Part shown: positions 61,147 to 64,000 of the stretch, one piece after another
Position numbering within the stretch: position 1 is the stretch's first letter
Layout of the letters: each line of letters begins with the position of its first letter
Origin: an uncultured Clostridia bacterium
GTDB taxonomy: Bacteria; Bacillota; Clostridia; TANB77; CAG-508
Direction of reading: 5' to 3'
NCBI GenBank assembly: GCA_944390285.1
Contig: CALXPN010000005.1
Coordinates: 50,624-114,623, forward strand
DNA length: 64,000 bases
Program-made: the position numbers and the translations under genes
Notes under the pieces: model-generated
The model's database searches: none
Seen by the model: only the letters and a program-made list of their open reading frames with translations
Told to the model about the DNA's origin: nothing

Positions 61147-61200
61147 AAATGTATGCCCGTTTAGGGTAATATAAACAAAAATACAGAGAGGAGGTCTTAT

Positions 61201-61245
61201 ATGCAGAGCAAGAGAAGTAGCACTACAATGATTATTTTGCAGTAG
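61201..61245 (+). CDS. micro-ORF 1, 14 aa
   Basis: ATG 61201, six bases after GAGGAGG, encodes MQSKRSSTTMIILQ and ends in TAG. The frame stays open after that TAG for 26 codons (61246-61314), passing through micro-ORF 2, so read-through would give one peptide of about 38 residues. Translation is inferred from the ribosome site only. Confidence 0.5.
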   Translation: MQSKRSSTTMIILQ

Positions 61246-61281
61246 CAGCGGCGCCGAGACGGCGAGCAAAAGGAGGATGAC

Positions 61282-61317
61282 ATGATCAAGATTCGGTATT
61301 TAAGCGGATTCACGTAG
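61282..61317 (+). CDS. micro-ORF 2, 11 aa
   Basis: ATG 61282, five bases after AAAGGAGG, encodes MIKIRYLSGFT and ends in TAG followed at once by TGA. It is in the same frame as micro-ORF 1. Its stop lies in a small hairpin TCAC-GTA-GTGA. Confidence 0.5.
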   Translation: MIKIRYLSGFT

Positions 61318-61407
61318 TGATGCACTCTTAATATTAATTTTTAATTAATATTTTTAACCCTGTTAGTGGCGCCAGTTGCGCGAGAAACAGGGTGGGAGGA
61401 AAAAAGC

Positions 61408-61434
61408 ATGTACAGATCGGGTCTCCCGCCGTAG
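61408..61434 (+). CDS. micro-ORF 3, 8 aa ending Pro-Pro-stop
   Basis: ATG 61408, eight bases after GGGAGG, encodes MYRSGLPP and ends in TAG. Its ribosome site (in GGTGGGAG) can pair with its own last codons (CTCCCGCC), and those same codons can instead pair with GGTGGGA just downstream. A Pro-Pro end is known to slow ribosomes at termination. Confidence 0.5.
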   Translation: MYRSGLPP

Positions 61435-61466
61435 AGGTGGGAAATAAAACAATTTGTTATTTTGTT

Positions 61467-61506
61467 AAACACGTTGGCGCCGGACTCGGCGCCAACGTGT
61501 TTTTAT
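61467..61506 (+). terminator. GC-rich terminator of the 61.1-61.5 kb unit
   Basis: AAACACGTTGGCGCCG and CGGCGCCAACGTGTTT form a 16-bp perfect stem with a four-base loop, followed by TTATTTT. It also contains the end of the convergent peptidase gene and can act in both directions. Confidence 0.95.
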
Positions 61507-62891
61507 TTTGAAAGTTCATAAATTGCTTCAGCATAAATTTTAGCAGATAATATTAATTTATCTATTTCAATAAATTCATTTACTTGATGACACATATCTT
61601 TATCACCAGGCATTGTCATTCCATATGAAATAAAATTTTTAAAAGCTCTAGCATATGTTCCACCGCCAATAGCAATAGGTTCCTCATTTAAACCGGTTTT
61701 TTTATTAAATATTTTTACTAATTTTTTCACTAAATTACTATTTTTATCTATATATAATGGATTTTGTTTTGATAATGTAGTTATAATCAAATTTGGAAAT
61801 CTATTTTTTAAATTATTATATTTTTCTTCAATTTTTTCTAATTCGAAAGTTACAGAAACTCTTAAATTAATTTTTATTACTAATTTATTATTCTTATATT
61901 CTAGAAAAGCAATATTTGAAGTTAATATTCCAGATTCATCTTCAATTTTTTTGTTTTCAGACAAAAATTTAGGAGAGTAAATATCAAATAATCCTAATTC
62001 AAATAAAGTGTTTAAATAATTATTTTCAAATTCAAAATTATTTGCTAAAAATTTTATTAAAATAGTTATTGCATTTTTTCCAAGCTCAGGGTGAGCTGAA
62101 TGAGCTGAAATACCAAATGATTCTATTTTTAAAGTAGAATTATCTAATTTTGTTAGTTTTATTTCATTATTTGATTCATTATTAATGATGTTATTTATAA
62201 AAATATTATTATTCGTATTTGCCTTTAGAGTAATAGCACAGTATTTAGGAACAACATTTAAAGCATTATTTTTACAATCTATTTCTATGATTTCAAAGTT
62301 TTTGATTTTAAAATAATTTTCAAGAGATATGGACATAATACCTTTTTCAGCATAAATAGCTGGAAAGTTAGCATCTGGACTAAAACCTGTTTGAGGCCAT
62401 TCTTCTATGGATTTATAATGTTTTATACATTTCCATGATTTTTCTTCATTTAAACCTAAAATTAATCTAACACGTTTAGAAACTTTAACATTTTCAGAAA
62501 CTGCTTTCATTGCATACAATGAAGCGATAACAGGTCCTTTATCATCTATAGCGCCTCTTCCAAAAATTTTACCATCTTTTATTATAGGGAAAAATGGAGA
62601 ACTATCCCAACCATCTTCCTCAAGTGCAGGAACTACATCCAAATGTCCAATTATTCCAACTAAATCTTTACCTTCACCAAATTCAATATATCCACAATAA
62701 TTATCTAAATTTTTAGTTTTAAATCCCATTTCTTTTCCTAAATTTAGAGTATATTCTAATGCTTTTGAACAATCAATCCCAAAAGGATTAGATGAGTCTT
62801 TATTTTCAAGAGAAATACTTTTGAATTTTATTAATTCACATGTAGTTTTAATAATATTATCTTTTTCTTTTTCAATTATTTTATCAAACAT
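61503..62891 (-). CDS. pepV: M20 family dipeptidase, PepV-like
   Basis: The 462-residue enzyme has the M20 zinc sites: GIIGHLDVVP (about 78), the catalytic IDDKGPVIASLYAMK, LGLNEEKSWKCIKHY, SPDANFPAIYAEKG and a final GGTYARAF and HQVNEFIEID. A lid-type insertion (about 180-330) is present, as in PepV. It would cleave dipeptides in the cytoplasm. The ATG has an AAAGGAGG site on the minus strand; the gene is convergent to the GC-rich RNA unit and its stop codon lies in that unit's terminator tail. Confidence 0.92.
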   Translation of the reverse strand: MFDKIIEKEKDNIIKTTCELIKFKSISLENKDSSNPFGIDCSKALEYTLNLGKEMGFKTKNLDNYCGYIEFGEGKDLVGIIGHLDVVPALEEDGWDSSPFFPIIKDGKIFGRGAIDDKGPVIASLYAMKAVSENVKVSKRVRLILGLNEEKSWKCIKHYKSIEEWPQTGFSPDANFPAIYAEKGIMSISLENYFKIKNFEIIEIDCKNNALNVVPKYCAITLKANTNNNIFINNIINNESNNEIKLTKLDNSTLKIESFGISAHSAHPELGKNAITILIKFLANNFEFENNYLNTLFELGLFDIYSPKFLSENKKIEDESGILTSNIAFLEYKNNKLVIKINLRVSVTFELEKIEEKYNNLKNRFPNLIITTLSKQNPLYIDKNSNLVKKLVKIFNKKTGLNEEPIAIGGGTYARAFKNFISYGMTMPGDKDMCHQVNEFIEIDKLILSAKIYAEAIYELSK

Positions 62892-62974
62892 AAAAACCTC
62901 CTTTAATATAAATATTCTAAAAATTTAATATTATTATATATTAAAAATTAAAAAAATAAAATATATAAAAAAAC

Positions 62975-63003
62975 TTGAATTTGTAAGATTTTATGTATAA
63001 AAT
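62975..63003 (+). promoter_or_regulatory. sigma-A promoter
   Basis: TTGAAT (62975-62980), a 17-base spacer and TAAAAT (62998-63003), 40 bases before the small membrane protein gene. Confidence 0.7.
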
Positions 63004-63044
63004 ATTTATGATGAACAAAAGTAAAAAGTAAGGAGGAATTTAAA

Positions 63045-63377
63045 ATGAAAAATGAGAAAGGTATAACTTTAGTTGCTTTAATATTTGTGGTTATAGTAAT
63101 AGTAATATTAGCTGCTATATCAATAGCATTATTGTTAAATGATGAAGAATCTACAAATACAACAAAAGGAGACACCATTATAACAGAAAATGAAGTAGAT
63201 GAAGGATCAATATATTATGATACTGTAGAATATAATAATTCAGCTGAAAATAATTCAGTTACTGAAGAAAATGTAACAAATGTTTTAGATAGTGAAGCAG
63301 TAAATGAAGAAAACACAACAAATGAAAATGTAGTAGAAGATAATGTTATAACAAATGTAGAAAATGGAGTAAATTAA
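63045..63377 (+). CDS. prepilin-like small surface protein
   Basis: The 110-residue protein starts at ATG 63045 behind AAGGAGG. Its N-terminus MKNEKG-ITLVAL followed by a 20-residue hydrophobic helix matches the type IV prepilin pattern (cleavage after Gly6, then a methylated helix), but the usual Glu at position +5 is Ala. The rest (about 35-110) is acidic and repeats N-x-x-E/T-N-x motifs (TENEVDEG, NSAENNSVTEENVTN). It may be a minor pilin-like or anchored surface protein. Its role is unknown. Confidence 0.6.
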   Translation: MKNEKGITLVALIFVVIVIVILAAISIALLLNDEESTNTTKGDTIITENEVDEGSIYYDTVEYNNSAENNSVTEENVTNVLDSEAVNEENTTNENVVEDNVITNVENGVN

Positions 63378-63388
63378 TAAAAATAAAT

Positions 63389-63871
63389 ATGGTTAGTATC
63401 AATGTTATTTGTGTTGGAAAATTAAAAGAAAAATATTTAAAAGATGCTGTTTTAGAATACTCAAAAAGGCTTTCAAAATATTGTAATTTAAATATTATTG
63501 AAATTTCTGATGAAAAATTACCAAATAAAATTAATAATAGTATTATAGATGAAATAAAAGAAAAAGAATGTCGAAAAATACTAAATAATATAAAAAAAGA
63601 CTCTTATATAATTTCTTTGGATTTAAAAGGTAAAGAGTATTCATCAGAAGAATTTTCAACTAAAATACAAGATATAACTATCAAAGGTTTTAGTTCAATA
63701 ACATTTATAATAGGTGGTACTTTAGGAATAACAAATGAAGTTTTAAATAAATCAAATGAGTTAATATGTTTTTCTAAAATGACATTTCCTCATCAATTAA
63801 TAAGAGTTTTTCTTTTAGAACAATTATTTAGAGGATTTAAAATTTTAAATAATGAAACATATCATTGGTAA
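63389..63871 (+). CDS. rlmH: 23S rRNA (pseudouridine1915-N3)-methyltransferase RlmH
   Basis: The 160-residue SPOUT-class enzyme shows INVICVGKLKEKYLKDAVLEYSKRL at the start, SLDLKGKEYSSEEFS, the SAM-binding knot ITFIIGGTLGIT (about 105-116) and the C-terminal FSKMTFPHQLIRVFLLEQLFRGFKIL with NNETYHW. Length and ends match RlmH exactly. It methylates pseudouridine 1915 in helix 69 of 23S rRNA. It follows the prepilin-like gene by 11 bases without a clear ribosome site of its own, and a terminator follows. Confidence 0.97.
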   Translation: MVSINVICVGKLKEKYLKDAVLEYSKRLSKYCNLNIIEISDEKLPNKINNSIIDEIKEKECRKILNNIKKDSYIISLDLKGKEYSSEEFSTKIQDITIKGFSSITFIIGGTLGITNEVLNKSNELICFSKMTFPHQLIRVFLLEQLFRGFKILNNETYHW

Positions 63872-63885
63872 ATTTGATGAGTGTA

Positions 63886-63915
63886 AAAAGGCAAAGTGTA
63901 TCTTTGCTTTTTTTT
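63886..63915 (+). terminator. rho-independent terminator after rlmH
   Basis: AAAGGCAAAG and CTTTGCTTTTTTT form a short stem (GCAAAG/CTTTGC with loop TGTAT) and a seven-base T-tract. The last 85 bases of the window hold an AT-rich stretch with a possible promoter start but no gene. Confidence 0.85.
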
Positions 63916-64000
63916 ATAGAAACTTTATAGGTTTAAAATAGATATGTCACAAAAGTATAAAAAATAAAAAAGGAAATACCAAAATATGATAAAATGTTTT

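Larger units (their letters stand above)
61153..61508 (+). ncRNA. GC-rich structured transcript with three micro-ORFs (undescribed)
   Basis: This transcription unit of about 355 nt has its own consensus promoter and a 16-bp terminator, and contains no ordinary gene. It is far richer in G+C than the genome around it and holds GGCGCC four times. Hairpins: CGCCG-AGA-CGGCG (about 61252-61264), AATATTAATT/AATTAATATT (61330-61352), ACCCTGTT/AACAGGGT (61357-61393) with an inner GCGC/GCGC, and two alternative stems on CTCCCGCC (61423-61430). Three micro-ORFs (61201, 61282, 61408) each have a strong ribosome site, all end in TAG and share one frame. It does not match tmRNA, SRP RNA or RNase P as I know them. 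Confidence 0.75.

Noticed and set aside
61153..61508. tmRNA, SRP RNA or a leader of a downstream gene
   Set aside because: There is no tRNA-like end or long tag frame, no SRP core (GGAAG-type loop in the right setting), and the next gene is convergent, so it cannot be a leader.

Overview
The window comes from a very AT-rich Firmicute (by eye well under 30% G+C, with mostly TAA stops and strong AGGAGG ribosome sites). It is most likely an anaerobic, spore-forming-lineage member of the Clostridia, possibly from the gut. Supporting genes are a class III (oxygen-sensitive) ribonucleotide reductase with its activase, a desulfoferrodoxin-type superoxide reductase, spoIIM, a SAM-I riboswitch on metK, a threonine T-box on thrS and a dockerin-bearing autolysin. 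Nearly all genes are on the + strand. Minus-strand features are a Crp/Fnr-like regulator, a PepV-like dipeptidase and a tRNA-Thr.

Layout. 0-6.4 kb: the end of ligA, ruvB, a FAD oxidoreductase plus polytopic membrane protein pair, and queH. 6.5-11.05 kb: an accessory cluster of five genes (two paralogous small helical proteins flanking an LRR-like protein, a transglutaminase-fold protein with an intact Cys-His-Asp triad, and a protein with an HGT motif resembling ADP-ribosyltransferases). 11.05-11.47 kb: a remnant of foreign composition closed by a terminator. 11.5-20.7 kb: polA, a YjdF-like protein, SAM riboswitch-metK, a secreted glucosaminidase/SH3/dockerin protein, a zinc-ribbon membrane protein and an HD hydrolase. 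20.7-30.1 kb: tRNA-Thr, a frameshifted membrane protein, a 185-bp inverted repeat, T-box-thrS, large uncharacterised proteins, deoB and tRNA-Leu. 30.1-35 kb: a second accessory stretch, including an apparent GH10-PHP fusion.

35-44 kb: YgjV-like, HAD and Tag proteins, the Crp/Fnr-like gene divergent from nrdDG across a palindromic operator, ogt, yccF and an ABC exporter. 44-45 kb: a promoter, a 9-codon leader ORF and an attenuator-like terminator in front of a decayed ABC-F gene. 45-54.6 kb: housekeeping and transport genes (Nudix, ZIP, pseudouridine synthase, a folate-type ECF module, EamA, cysE, apt, MTA/SAH nucleosidase, superoxide reductase, a FAD dehydrogenase). 54.6-56.3 kb: RNase P RNA followed by two genes of foreign composition. 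56.3-61.1 kb: GT2, an unknown Cys/His protein, an endonuclease Q-like PHP protein, spoIIM and a tyrosine recombinase. 61.1-61.5 kb: a free-standing GC-rich transcription unit. 61.5-64 kb: the PepV-like peptidase, a prepilin-like protein and rlmH.

The most unusual feature is the 61.1-61.5 kb unit. It has a consensus promoter, a 16-bp terminator, repeated GGCGCC hairpins and three micro-ORFs, each with its own strong ribosome site. All three end in TAG and share one frame, and the last ends Pro-Pro-stop inside two mutually exclusive hairpins. Next in interest are the 6.5-11 kb cluster, the GH10-PHP fusion and the attenuator left in front of a dead ABC-F gene. Several genes (at 7.6, 11.1, 20.9 and 44.4 kb) carry apparent frameshifts or deletions, so either gene decay or sequence errors should be considered there.
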